From positions 62,001 through 126,000 of the forward strand of contig JADKEA010000001.1 of the NCBI GenBank assembly GCA_016718275.1: a DNA stretch of 64,000 nucleotides, given 5' to 3'. This document shows, in pieces, positions 9,198 to 17,710 of this stretch. Under the pieces are notes generated by a model. That model searched no databases. It was not told the origin of the DNA and worked only from the letters and a program-made list of their open reading frames with translations. The translations under genes were made by a program, and so were the position numbers. Source of the DNA: Candidatus Villigracilis affinis. Its GTDB lineage: Bacteria > Chloroflexota > Anaerolineae > Anaerolineales > Villigracilaceae. Numbering within the stretch: the stretch's first letter is position 1; every line of letters begins with the position of its first letter.

Positions 9198-10025
9198 TTA
9201 CCATGCCGTCCAGCCGCCATCTACGATGACGTTGTTCCCCGTCATGTAGGAGGATGCATCAGAGGCCAGAAACAACAAAGCGCCGTTCATTTCATCCTTT
9301 TTCGCCATGCGGCCAAGGATGGTTTTGGCGGAATAATTTTTCACAAAATATTCTTCGTGGTTGTTGAACACACCGCCCGGAGTGAGCGCATTCACGCGGA
9401 TCTCCGTCTCGGCATAATAGGCGGCGAGGTATTTGGTAAATCCCATCACGCCTGCCTTGGTGGTGGTGTAATACACAGGTTTGTATGCCACACGTTTGCC
9501 GTCTTTGATGTAAATCCGCTGGTCGGGGCCGTTGAGTCCATAGGTGGAGCAGATGTTGATGATGCTGCCTTTTTTGCCCTGCGCATTCATTTGTTTGACA
9601 CAAGCCTGCGTAACGAGGAACATCCCCGTGAGGTTGACATTCAACGCCGCATTCCATTGCTCAAGCGGATAGTCCTCGAATGCGCCGGGGGCGATGCCTT
9701 TCGCGGCGGCATCAGGGTCGAACTTTGGATCGAGGGCGGCTGAATTTACCAGTACATCGAGCCTGCCAAAGGTCGAAAGAACCGATGCGACCATCGCGTT
9801 GACCGATTCTGGTTTGGTGATGTCGGTCGCGATTCCCATCGCCTTGTATCCAGACTGGACGAGTCCATTTGCTACTTTGTTGGCTGCATCGCCGTTCAAG
9901 TCAACGACAGCAACTGCCGCGCCTGCTTCAGCAAGAGTCTTGCAAAATTCTGCGCCAAGCAGCCCCACCCCGCCCGTGACAACAGCCACGCGATCTTTCA
10001 AACTGAATTTATCGAAAATGGTCAT
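9198..10025 (-). CDS. SDR-family oxidoreductase (PtmA-like) in nonulosonate operon
   Basis: 275 residues of the classical short-chain dehydrogenase fold. The NAD(P) loop is TGGVGLLG (about residues 17-24), followed by VDLN after strand 2, NSA and the catalytic YTTTK pair with an upstream Ser in ICSTYG. The C-terminus (GNNVIVDGGWTAW) is typical. It ends 13 bases before neuA, so the two are probably co-transcribed. Legionaminic and pseudaminic acid loci often carry an SDR of this type (PtmA), which points to redox tailoring of the sugar or its precursor. The substrate is inferred only from context. Confidence 0.85.
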   Translation of the reverse strand: MTIFDKFSLKDRVAVVTGGVGLLGAEFCKTLAEAGAAVAVVDLNGDAANKVANGLVQSGYKAMGIATDITKPESVNAMVASVLSTFGRLDVLVNSAALDPKFDPDAAAKGIAPGAFEDYPLEQWNAALNVNLTGMFLVTQACVKQMNAQGKKGSIINICSTYGLNGPDQRIYIKDGKRVAYKPVYYTTTKAGVMGFTKYLAAYYAETEIRVNALTPGGVFNNHEEYFVKNYSAKTILGRMAKKDEMNGALLFLASDASSYMTGNNVIVDGGWTAW

Positions 10026-10036
10026 GTATGTTCCTT

Positions 10037-11590
10037 TTACGGAAAAGCCGTATAAATTTTATCGCCGCGTTTATCGAGGGCAAGGTTCAAGCCATCGGCC
10101 AATTGCAGATAGATGCTTTGCACATCCTCTTCTTCCGCGCCAAATTTGAACAAAGCGAGGACAGCGTTCCCCGAAAGCACATCCTCCTGCAAAGCCTGCA
10201 CACCTTCTTCGTAACGTTCGCGCGGCAGACCTGTGACGGGGTCAACCAGGTCGGGCAAAACGTAGGCGGGACGATTCGTATAAAGATAAACGGGGCCAGC
10301 CTGATTGGTGTAAATACGTGTGCCTGCGGGAAGTGTGCTCAGGAAATCCATCGCTGCCGAATCATACCATTGGAAGGATGCATATCCCTGCCCGCCCTTG
10401 TGGAACTGCCTTACGACTCCCGCCAACTCTCGGCTTGATAGCGCCACGAGGAACACAGCCGCCCCGACGACAAACCCACGCCAAAGCAAGGATCGCTTTT
10501 GCCAGAGCCAAAATCCGAGCCATACCAGCAGGATCAGCAGAGAAACGTAGATGGGTGAATTGATGCGCGCTTTGAATTTGGTGCTGGCGTCAAACAGCAT
10601 CATTGAAGAAAGAATCGATGCAAGGTAGGCGAAGATGTAAAGCCCATTCGTGAAAGACAGGAGTTCGGGCATCTCGGAAGAAGGCTGGAAGAATTTCTTT
10701 AGCCCCTTCGCAACAACCCAAACGAGAATCACCAGCCCGAGAATGGCAAGAATGGCAAACAGCAGGTCAAGGTTTTTGACCAATGCCCTCCGCCATGTCT
10801 CGATCGGGATGAGAAACTCGGAGAAGTTGTAAATCCCCGCCTGAATATTCTCCTCGGTCAGCGGGTGATAGACGAGCGTGCGATTGGTAGCATTATCCGC
10901 GACCAGTTTATTGCGGAGACTCCACGCTGCCGCCCACGGCAAAAACGAGGCGATGAAGATCAGCGAACGGGTGATTCGCTTCAACCAGTTTTCACGCAGC
11001 AAAATCAACGCCACCAGAAAAGTGGCGAACAAAGCCAGCCCCGCGTAACGCGTCAGGTAGGCTGCGCCGACAAAACACCCCACCAGAATCAACCAGCGTT
11101 TTTCGCGCTGCTCGAAATAAAAATCAAACAGGAGAAATGCCCCAAGGCTGAAAAAGATATACAGCGGTTCGCTCATCGCCACCGCATGGATGCGCAGCAG
11201 GGAGGCATTCAGAACAAAAAGCAGAGCGAGCACAACACCCGCAATTTGTGATTTGGTCATGCGCCAGCCGATCAGGCCGAGCAGAAAGGTATTTGCGCCG
11301 AACAACGACGCGTTAAGAAAACGCGCGCCACGCACGGGGTCGAGTCCGCTAAGACCGACCAATGCAAGAATGGATGAGAAACCTGGGGGAAAGTGTGTGA
11401 CCGGGCCGTTGCTCGCAAGCCATGCTTCGCGATAACCCTGTCCGCTTAATAGACTGCGTGCGCCTGCGATGTAAGCAATCGAATCATCTGAAAGGCCGAG
11501 GCCTTCGGGAGTCGCATAAAGGATGAAAACTGTCCCTAGTATGGCGAGCAGGCCGAGGGCGGCGAAAGATGCGGCACGTTGTCGGGTCAT
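10037..11590 (-). CDS. Polytopic glycosyltransferase, GT39/PMT-like
   Basis: About 517 residues from ATG 11590; an upstream in-frame start at 11671 would run through an inverted repeat and is less likely. The first membrane helix is followed by an acidic loop (LSDDSIAYIAGA), the usual place for the catalytic Asp of GT-C enzymes such as ArnT and protein O-mannosyltransferases. About ten more hydrophobic segments follow, then a soluble C-terminal part of about 110 residues. It probably moves a sugar from a lipid carrier to an acceptor on the outer face of the membrane. It lies 11 bases upstream of the SDR within the nonulosonate operon. Donor and acceptor are unknown. Confidence 0.75.
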   Translation of the reverse strand: MTRQRAASFAALGLLAILGTVFILYATPEGLGLSDDSIAYIAGARSLLSGQGYREAWLASNGPVTHFPPGFSSILALVGLSGLDPVRGARFLNASLFGANTFLLGLIGWRMTKSQIAGVVLALLFVLNASLLRIHAVAMSEPLYIFFSLGAFLLFDFYFEQREKRWLILVGCFVGAAYLTRYAGLALFATFLVALILLRENWLKRITRSLIFIASFLPWAAAWSLRNKLVADNATNRTLVYHPLTEENIQAGIYNFSEFLIPIETWRRALVKNLDLLFAILAILGLVILVWVVAKGLKKFFQPSSEMPELLSFTNGLYIFAYLASILSSMMLFDASTKFKARINSPIYVSLLILLVWLGFWLWQKRSLLWRGFVVGAAVFLVALSSRELAGVVRQFHKGGQGYASFQWYDSAAMDFLSTLPAGTRIYTNQAGPVYLYTNRPAYVLPDLVDPVTGLPRERYEEGVQALQEDVLSGNAVLALFKFGAEEEDVQSIYLQLADGLNLALDKRGDKIYTAFP

Positions 11591-11600
11591 AAAATGATAA

Positions 11601-11701
11601 AAAGACCTGACAGGTTCCCACAGAGATTCAATCGGATGAATGTCTGTGATTCGCCAAACCACAATCGACAAGTGGAGTTGCGTTAAACCTGTCAGGTCTT
11701 T
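11601..11701. repeat. Separated 16-bp inverted repeat flanking glycosyltransferase/sat junction
   Basis: AAAGACCTGACAGGTT (11601-11616) and its exact reverse complement (11686-11701) lie 69 bases apart between sat/cysC and the glycosyltransferase. Each arm holds its own interrupted palindrome (ACCTG-A-CAGGT). It is one of several such pairs at gene junctions in this window. Confidence 0.75.
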
Positions 11702-11704
11702 GGT

Positions 11705-13432
11705 TTACTTCATGGGCAGAATATAGCCCTGCTCTTCGAGGTACTTGACAATGGCATGGGCGTTCTCTTCAGGAGATGCGCCAAAGCCCTTGAGGGTGAT
11801 TTCGGGATCGATCGGCTGTTCATACGGGTCATCAACGCCGGTAAAGCCCATCGGTTTTCCATCCACCATGGCCTGACGAGCCTTGGCATACAAGCCCTTC
11901 ACATCGCGCTGTTCGCAGACTTCAACAGGAGTATCCATGAAGATCTCGATGAAGTTCTCACCAACCATCTTGCGGGCTTCCTGACGTGTGGCACGGTAGG
12001 GGCTGATGGCTGCGCAAACCACTGCGCCGCCGGCATGGACGATCTCACCAGCCACGAAACCGATGCGGATGATGTTGGTATCGCGGTCTTCCTTGCTGAA
12101 GCCGAGACCCTTGGACAAGTGCGTGCGAACGACATCGCCGTCGAGGATGGCGGTCTCACGTCCGCGTTCGAGGAGCAATGTGGTGAGCACGGCGGTGGTT
12201 GCAGATTTTCCCGAGCCGCTCAAACCGGTGAACCAAATGGCAAAGCCCTGTTTGTGGCGGGGCGGATACATTTCGCGCAAAATTTCAGCGGTTTCAGGGC
12301 GGGTGAACCACTCGGGGAGCAATTTGCCCTTGGCAAGAAAATCATCGCGCACCTGAGTACCGGAGATGTTGGCGGTCTTCGCACCCTTCGGTACGTCCTT
12401 CTCTTCCACGTAGCGTGCTTCATCGGGAAGATAGACCAGCATTTCGAACGGAACCATCTTGACGCCGATTTCGGCTTCGTACTGCTTCATGATCTCCTGC
12501 GCATCGTACGGACCGTAGAACGGTTTGCCCGTGGAATCATTTCCCGGACCCGCATGATCGCGGCCCACGATGAAATGATTTGCGCCATGGTTACGGCGGA
12601 TGATGGCATGAAGGAGGGCTTCCTTCGGGCCAGCCATGCGCATGGCGAGCGGCAGCAGGCTGAGCATGGTGTCTTTTTTATCGTAGTAGTTATCAACCAA
12701 CGCCTTGTAGGTGCGGACGCGGGTGTAATGGTCCACATCACCGGGCTTGGTCATGCCCACCACGGGGTGAACGATCAAAGAGCCTTTGACTTCCGCGGCG
12801 GCGCGCTTGGTCAATTCTTCATGAATACGGTGCAAAGGATTGCGGGTCTGGAAAGCAACAACATTATCGTGCCCCATTTCCTCAAGCATGGCACGAACCT
12901 GCGCGGGGGTGTGGCGCAGATTGACGAAGTCATAATACTTGGGAAGGTTCACAACTTTCATCGGGCCGGAGATGCAGACCTTGCCCCAGCGTCCCATTTC
13001 AGAGACCATCGGGTGCTTGGAATCGGTGGAACCGTACGCATGCGCGGCTTCGGTCTCTGCATCCCAGTGATAAACCTCATCGAGGGTCATCACGGCGATC
13101 AGGTCGAAGTTCGCATTGCGCAGCGCCAAATCCTCGCCGACGGTCGGCAATTCTTTGGGATCCGCTGTCAGGGTGATGGGAAGCGGGAAGAGAGTCCCAT
13201 CCGCAAGGCGCATTTCCTTGAGCACGCGGTCGTAATCAGCCTTGCCCATGAAAGTGGTGAGAGGTGAAAAACCGCCCGTGGCGATCAATTCGAGATCGCA
13301 CAGGTTGCGCATTGTGATCTTGATGGAAGGAAGTTTACCGGCGCGGGCGAGAAGCTCCTCGCGTTCCTTGCCTTCAACCACAAGGTTGACCAGTTTTCCG
13401 CCATAGGGAGGAATGAGTTTTGCTTTTGCCAT
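11705..13432 (-). CDS. sat-cysC: Bifunctional sulfate adenylyltransferase / adenylylsulfate kinase (PAPS synthetase)
   Basis: 575 residues. Residues 1-390 are ATP sulfurylase, with QTRNPLHRIH (195-204), GRDHAGPG (290-297) and ISGTQVRDD, making APS from sulfate and ATP. Residues 395-575 are APS kinase, with the P-loop GLSGSGKS (403-410) and LDGDVVRTHL, phosphorylating APS to PAPS. PAPS is the donor for the two sulfotransferases in this island. No PAPS reductase or sulfite reductase gene is nearby, which favours sulfation over assimilation as the local purpose. A GGAG ribosome site precedes ATG 13432. It heads the minus-strand run into the nonulosonate genes, with a 16-bp inverted repeat between. 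Confidence 0.96.
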   Translation of the reverse strand: MAKAKLIPPYGGKLVNLVVEGKEREELLARAGKLPSIKITMRNLCDLELIATGGFSPLTTFMGKADYDRVLKEMRLADGTLFPLPITLTADPKELPTVGEDLALRNANFDLIAVMTLDEVYHWDAETEAAHAYGSTDSKHPMVSEMGRWGKVCISGPMKVVNLPKYYDFVNLRHTPAQVRAMLEEMGHDNVVAFQTRNPLHRIHEELTKRAAAEVKGSLIVHPVVGMTKPGDVDHYTRVRTYKALVDNYYDKKDTMLSLLPLAMRMAGPKEALLHAIIRRNHGANHFIVGRDHAGPGNDSTGKPFYGPYDAQEIMKQYEAEIGVKMVPFEMLVYLPDEARYVEEKDVPKGAKTANISGTQVRDDFLAKGKLLPEWFTRPETAEILREMYPPRHKQGFAIWFTGLSGSGKSATTAVLTTLLLERGRETAILDGDVVRTHLSKGLGFSKEDRDTNIIRIGFVAGEIVHAGGAVVCAAISPYRATRQEARKMVGENFIEIFMDTPVEVCEQRDVKGLYAKARQAMVDGKPMGFTGVDDPYEQPIDPEITLKGFGASPEENAHAIVKYLEEQGYILPMK

Positions 13433-13570
13433 TTTTTTACTCCATTTGGTTGATAAATCTTTTCAGGCCCGCCTTACCCTTCGGGTATCGAGAGGCTTTC
13501 GAAGTTTTTTAATTTTTACAAGCGGCAATTATACTCCAAAATTCAGTCAATGAATTTTAAACGGCTAAGA

Positions 13571-13576
13571 TATAAT
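13571..13576 (+). promoter_or_regulatory. -10 TATAAT close to start codon
   Basis: A perfect TATAAT ends ten bases before the ATG at 13586, so transcription would start nearly at the codon and give a leaderless or near-leaderless message. No clear -35 is seen. The sat gene is divergent on the other side. Confidence 0.4.
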
Positions 13577-13585
13577 CCCAAAACC

Positions 13586-15229
13586 ATGAACTCGAAATTT
13601 CTTCGCAATACCCTGTTTGCCCTGCTTATTTTTGGCTACATTTACTACTGTCAGCGCTATATTGCGGCCACCAGTTTCATCATCGAAGGCAAAACGTATT
13701 ATGTCCTTTTCGACGACGCCATGATCTCAATGCGCTACGCCTACAACCTCGCGCACGGACTAGGCCCGGTCTGGAACGCAGGCGAACACGTGGAAGGATT
13801 CACCAACCCGCTCTGGGTGGGGCTCATGGCCCTCGTCCACCTGCTGCCGATCGGATTGAACGAAACCAGCCTTGTGATACAGATCATCGGCGCTTCGCTC
13901 CTGACCTTCAACCTGCTTCTCGTTAAAGGCATTATCGAACATTTTACAGATGACCTCTTCGCCATGCTCGCCGCCGTAGCGCTGACTGCTTTCTACGCGC
14001 CGCTCAACTCGTATGGCCTGCTCGGCATGGAAGTGAGCCTGCTTGCGCTGATGCTATCCGCGGTCATTTGGCTGATCCTGAAAAACGACAAACAATTCTC
14101 CGTTTCGATCTACATTTTGCTTGCCATTTCCACCCTTGTCCGCTTTGATATGGCCGTGCCATACATCGTCATTTTGGCGGTTTTGTTTTTCGTGCAAAAA
14201 GAAAATCGCAATCAGCATTTGATCTGGGGACTGGGATTGCTCGTCCTCTCGCTCGGCGGACAGACTTTGGCACGCTATCTCTATTACGGCGCCCTGCTCC
14301 CGAACACCTACTATCTCAAAGTGGAAGGCTGGCCGCTCACCCTGCGCCTCCTGCGCGGACTGTACGCCCTGATCCATTTTGCGTATTACTCGAACTGGAT
14401 GCTCTTTTTACTGCCGTTCACGATCTTCCTCTTCCGCCGCGATTGGAAGGTGACTTTGCTTGCGCTGGTCTTCATCGGGCAGGTGGCCTATTCCGTGTAC
14501 GTGGGCGGGGATGCCTGGGAAAATCACGGCGGGGCGAATCGATATATTGTCATCGCCATGCCGTTGTTTTTTGTTGTGTTCTCATGGTCGGCGGTGGAGT
14601 TGTTGAAGAAAGCAGCTTCAAATCTTTTCGCTCAAGGCGGCGTCCTCGCCGCCGGGGACGGCGGCGGGAGCGATCGTCACAAAGGAAACCTTTTTGAAAT
14701 TAGCTGGCGGGTTGTGTTTGTCGTCCTTTTTACTTTTTCCCTCCTCAATTTCAATGCGTTGATCGGCGAATGGAAATCCATCGAACGCTGGAATTTCACA
14801 CGGCGACCCGATTACGTGGCAGGCAGTGACCGCAATTTGCAGATCGCTCTCGCCATCGAAAATGTGACGGAACCCGGGGCCTCCGTCGCTGTGATCGGCG
14901 CGGGGACAATTCCCTACCTGTTGCCCGACCGCTACGCGATTGATATTCTCGGCAAAGCCGACCCGTACATCGCGCATCAAAACGTCCGCACACCGATGAG
15001 CATTGCAGATGTCCCATTTATGCGGCCAGGTCACATGAAATGGGATTACGCCTACACCTTCGGTCAACTCAAACCCGATGTCATCGTCTCCATTTGGGAA
15101 GGCACCGATGCCGAAGCCGCGCCATATTTGAAAAAGGATTACGTCCAAGCTGTGATCGGGGAAAAGATCAAGGTGTACCTGTTGAAAGATTCGCCGAATG
15201 TGATTTGGGAGAATGTGGTGATCAAGTAG
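13586..15229 (+). CDS. Polytopic membrane glycosyltransferase (GT-C type)
   Basis: About 547 residues. I prefer ATG 13586 over the ATG at 13550 because a TATAAT at 13571-13576 would put the transcription start between them. An N-terminal helix is followed by LFDDAMISMRYAYNLAHG, the acidic loop of GT-C glycosyltransferases, then about eleven further membrane segments and a soluble C-terminal domain of about 160 residues. It is divergent from sat/cysC and likely adds a sugar outside the membrane. An odd in-frame Gly-rich stretch (LAAGDGGGS, DNA 14649-14671) interrupts the loop between the last helices. Almost the same 23 bases occur inside the flavoprotein gene at 25264-25286. Confidence 0.78.
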   Translation: MNSKFLRNTLFALLIFGYIYYCQRYIAATSFIIEGKTYYVLFDDAMISMRYAYNLAHGLGPVWNAGEHVEGFTNPLWVGLMALVHLLPIGLNETSLVIQIIGASLLTFNLLLVKGIIEHFTDDLFAMLAAVALTAFYAPLNSYGLLGMEVSLLALMLSAVIWLILKNDKQFSVSIYILLAISTLVRFDMAVPYIVILAVLFFVQKENRNQHLIWGLGLLVLSLGGQTLARYLYYGALLPNTYYLKVEGWPLTLRLLRGLYALIHFAYYSNWMLFLLPFTIFLFRRDWKVTLLALVFIGQVAYSVYVGGDAWENHGGANRYIVIAMPLFFVVFSWSAVELLKKAASNLFAQGGVLAAGDGGGSDRHKGNLFEISWRVVFVVLFTFSLLNFNALIGEWKSIERWNFTRRPDYVAGSDRNLQIALAIENVTEPGASVAVIGAGTIPYLLPDRYAIDILGKADPYIAHQNVRTPMSIADVPFMRPGHMKWDYAYTFGQLKPDVIVSIWEGTDAEAAPYLKKDYVQAVIGEKIKVYLLKDSPNVIWENVVIK

Positions 15230-15258
15230 GTCAAAAAAGAGGATCGTGGACAGTAGCA

Positions 15259-15630
15259 TCAGCCATCCCCGCTTTTATTTAATTCTCTACGTTGCAGTTT
15301 GTTCACTTTGTAATGCATTATACTGATTAATATTCCATAAAAAACCCCAAATGAATATTTCCACCACCCTACCATAGGGTAAAAACTGTACAATCCATAA
15401 ACGCAAAGGCTGATTGTGCTTACAACATAAAACAAGTGACCTAAAATATTCGAGATGATTAATGTCTCTTTATCGACTTTTTGGTGGTTCTGAATATCTT
15501 CCTCAATAGCTAATGGATTATTGAAGGTTTTCATTAACCCAAAGAAAGCGTTACACAAGAAAAATGTAAAAAAGGCACGCGAAAAAATCTGGACGTGCCA
15601 TCTCCGGAGAAGCAAAATCAGGCAACACAA
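15259..15630 (-). CDS. Small hypothetical membrane protein
   Basis: An AT-rich reading frame of up to 123 residues with no ATG start before about residue 33; TTG at 15630 is the longest option. It has a hydrophobic N-terminus, an acidic middle (AIEEDIQNHQKVDKET) and two membrane helices near the C-terminus (SNILGHLFYVVSTISLCVYGLY and a second). I do not recognise a family. It sits in a low-coding, lower-GC patch and could be a fragment of a decayed gene. Confidence 0.35.
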   Translation of the reverse strand: MCCLILLLRRWHVQIFSRAFFTFFLCNAFFGLMKTFNNPLAIEEDIQNHQKVDKETLIISNILGHLFYVVSTISLCVYGLYSFYPMVGWWKYSFGVFYGILISIMHYKVNKLQRRELNKSGDG

Positions 15631-15766
15631 GAAATATAAACACTATGGCGACTAACGTAGACCATTGGACAAAAACAAAAAAGTATTTCATCGAGTAAAT
15701 CCAAATATATTATACAGATTCACAACGGCAATTGGTATTGAACCACTCCTCCGCTTTAAGCTCAGA

Positions 15767-16321
15767 TCAAAACAGTCCGTACAATTTAAATCCGCGCATG
15801 ACCATCCCACTTGATAGTAGTATTTTCATTACCAAATTAGGTTGACAACTTTCCGTCTCAAAACCATCACCCATAGATTTTGCTCCAGTAAGCACCATTC
15901 GAGGATAGTCTTTGCTATGTTCAAATCCTGAGCCTCACTTTTTTTCCACTGGCTAGGCAACCTTACCCCATGTTTCAGTGGGATTTGCTGTTGTTCAGTT
16001 CGCCACCTTAGCATCAAAGGCAAATGGCTCACTGTTGCGCAGGGTATTTCCATCTGAACCTTGCCCATCTCTCAAAAAATTCAGCCTGGACACTTTATCG
16101 CGGATTATTACCATGATAAAAGTCCAGCATAAATACCGCTTCGGATAATATTTCTCCACCCAGTTTGTCAGGTATTATTGCCAACCCAGATGCGGTGGGG
16201 TACAGGCGGAGTAACCGTTGAAATACTTGTTGGAAACAGGTGTTACTGTCGGCAAAATAGGCGTTTGAGAGCAGGCAGTCAAAATCAAAGCTGCGATGAT
16301 GAACTTGAAAAGAGAACGCAT
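15767..16321 (-). pseudogene. Decayed lipoprotein gene
   Basis: From ATG 16321, with GGAGG six bases upstream and a TATAAT-like box at 16350-16355, a clear lipoprotein signal is encoded (MRSLFKFIIAALILTAC) followed by a Thr/Pro linker. The frame then stops at 16175. Downstream, coding-like peptides appear in shifting frames and are broken by stops, for example one ending in a TGA at 15767. The simplest reading is a once-intact secreted protein that has decayed. The original function cannot be read. The stretch 15631-15766 holds nothing else I can support. Confidence 0.45.
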
Positions 16322-16380
16322 AGGTTGCCTCCGTTTTTATGATGAAAACATTATACTCTTGCACAACTTATCAAGTTCAG

Positions 16381-16454
16381 CCCTCACCCTGCCCTCTCCC
16401 AAAGGGAGAGGGGGAAGTCGTCCCAACAATCAATTATTTCAAACGGGGTGAGGG
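16381..16454. repeat. Nested REP-like hairpin (CCCTCACCC / CCCTCTCCC)
   Basis: An inner perfect hairpin (CCCTCTCCC-AAA-GGGAGAGGG, 16392-16412) lies inside an outer pair (CCCTCACCC at 16381-16389 and GGGTGAGGG at 16446-16454). Very similar elements are scattered through many bacterial genomes between genes. It separates the decayed patch from the Gfo/Idh gene. Confidence 0.7.
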
Positions 16455-16499
16455 GAAAATTTTGATGTGAAATTATGCGCGTGAGGTGCGCATGCCGCC

Positions 16500-17522
16500 C
16501 TAAAACTTCACCAACCTCTCCGTCTTCTGCGATTCATAAGCGGCGAGGGCCATTTGCAAAGCGCGGACACCGTCGGTGAGGGTGCAGATGGGTTGTGCAT
16601 CTCCGCGTATGATGTCAATGAAGTGTTTGGTCTGTGCGATGAATAATTGATTGCGCTCGAATCCATCGGGGGGAGAAAATGCTTCGGTAACGGGAGCAGG
16701 CGGCAGGTCCGAATAGGAACCGAAGGGGGCGGGCATTTTGAACAGGTGCAGGATTCCGTCCGCATTATCCCAGCGCATTGTTCCATCCGTTCCGACAATT
16801 TCCAGTTTATGCACACCGGGGCGTTGAAAATAATTGATGTGTACGCCGCCCACTGCCCCACTCGAAAACTTCAAACCGATCTCGGCAAAATCTTCCACAT
16901 CCAATTCCAGCGCGGACAAATGCTCGTTGAACGACCACAACGATGCGACATCACCCAAAAGAAAACGCAGGTAATCGAGCGGATGCGTGAGCGTGACGAT
17001 GACTCCGCCGCCAAGATCGGCGCGCGCGGCATAGCTCTGGCGATAATCTTCCCACGGATGCCACTGCGGAAGATACTCGCCCCAATGCACATGGACAGTT
17101 AATATTTTGCCAAGCGCGCCAGACTGAATCAATTCACGCGCCTTGTTCAAAGTGGGGTGATAGCGAAATTGAAACCCGACGAGGATCTTGCTTCCGCTTT
17201 TTGCCGCGGCTTTTTCAAGCAGGTCGAGTCGGTCAAGCGAGTGTGAAACGGGTTTCTCCAGCAAAATGTGACAGCCCGCTTCAGCAGCAGGGATGGCAAC
17301 ATCAAGATGCAGCGAAGTTGGATTCGCCACAACCATGGCATCGGGCTTGTGTTTTTTGAGCGCCTCGGCCAGATCGGTCTCAACGGGATAGCCCGCCAAC
17401 TCATCATCGGGCAGGGTGGCCTTGCGCGTGCGCAGCAGAACGATATCCTTTTCGCCGAGGGCGATCAGATTGCGAAAGTGACGTCGGCCAATGGAGCCGA
17501 GACCTGCGATTAGAAATTTCAT
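16500..17522 (-). CDS. Gfo/Idh/MocA-family oxidoreductase
   Basis: 340 residues. The N-terminal Rossmann fold has GLGSIGRRH (about residues 7-15). The family's EKP motif is present (LLEKPVSHS), followed by GFQFRYHP and a C-terminal alpha/beta substrate domain. These enzymes oxidise or reduce sugars and sugar nucleotides with NAD(P). In this island it may act on an amino-sugar or nonulosonate precursor, similar to PtmF-like oxidoreductases in legionaminic acid loci, but that is inference. It is the last gene of a minus-strand run after the sulfatase-fold gene, from which a 188-bp spacer with a hairpin repeat separates it. Confidence 0.85.
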   Translation of the reverse strand: MKFLIAGLGSIGRRHFRNLIALGEKDIVLLRTRKATLPDDELAGYPVETDLAEALKKHKPDAMVVANPTSLHLDVAIPAAEAGCHILLEKPVSHSLDRLDLLEKAAAKSGSKILVGFQFRYHPTLNKARELIQSGALGKILTVHVHWGEYLPQWHPWEDYRQSYAARADLGGGVIVTLTHPLDYLRFLLGDVASLWSFNEHLSALELDVEDFAEIGLKFSSGAVGGVHINYFQRPGVHKLEIVGTDGTMRWDNADGILHLFKMPAPFGSYSDLPPAPVTEAFSPPDGFERNQLFIAQTKHFIDIIRGDAQPICTLTDGVRALQMALAAYESQKTERLVKF

Positions 17523-17596
17523 GTTTTATCCTTTTGAGAGTGACTGAATAGACCTCTTGCATAAGTAGCAGAGAATGCGCGTAAAAAACTATTTTG

Positions 17597-17682
17597 AACC
17601 ACGGAGACACAGAGGCAGTGCGGAGCCTCCTGCGGACGGAGTTTTTAATTGGTTTTCTCTGTGTCTTCGTGTCTCCGTGGTT
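17597..17682. repeat. Intergenic inverted repeat (AACCACGGAGACACAGAG type)
   Basis: AACCACGGAGACACAGAG at 17597-17614 faces CTCTGTGTcttcgtGTCTCCGTGGTT at 17657-17682. A related sequence (GGGGACACAGAGACACAGAG) occurs inside the glycosyltransferase gene near 38899. A second, outer pair (AGACCTCTTGCA near 17550; TGCAAAAGGTCT near 17698) surrounds it. Confidence 0.65.
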
Positions 17683-17710
17683 ACATCTTTAGACTTTTGC
17701 AAAAGGTCTT

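Noticed and set aside
9185..9220. Upstream in-frame start for neuA at 9220
   Set aside because: It would overlap the SDR coding end and add residues before the invariant N-terminal nucleotide-binding motif; ATG 9184 fits the family.
11756..13267. A 503-codon open frame on the plus strand, opposite sat-cysC
   Set aside because: It mirrors a fully conserved ATP sulfurylase/APS kinase on the other strand, has no recognisable domain and no ribosome site. Long antisense frames are common at this codon usage.
16381..17682. Possible CRISPR-like or prophage-end repeats
   Set aside because: Repeats are inverted pairs at gene junctions, not evenly spaced direct repeats with spacers, and no cas, integrase or phage genes are present.
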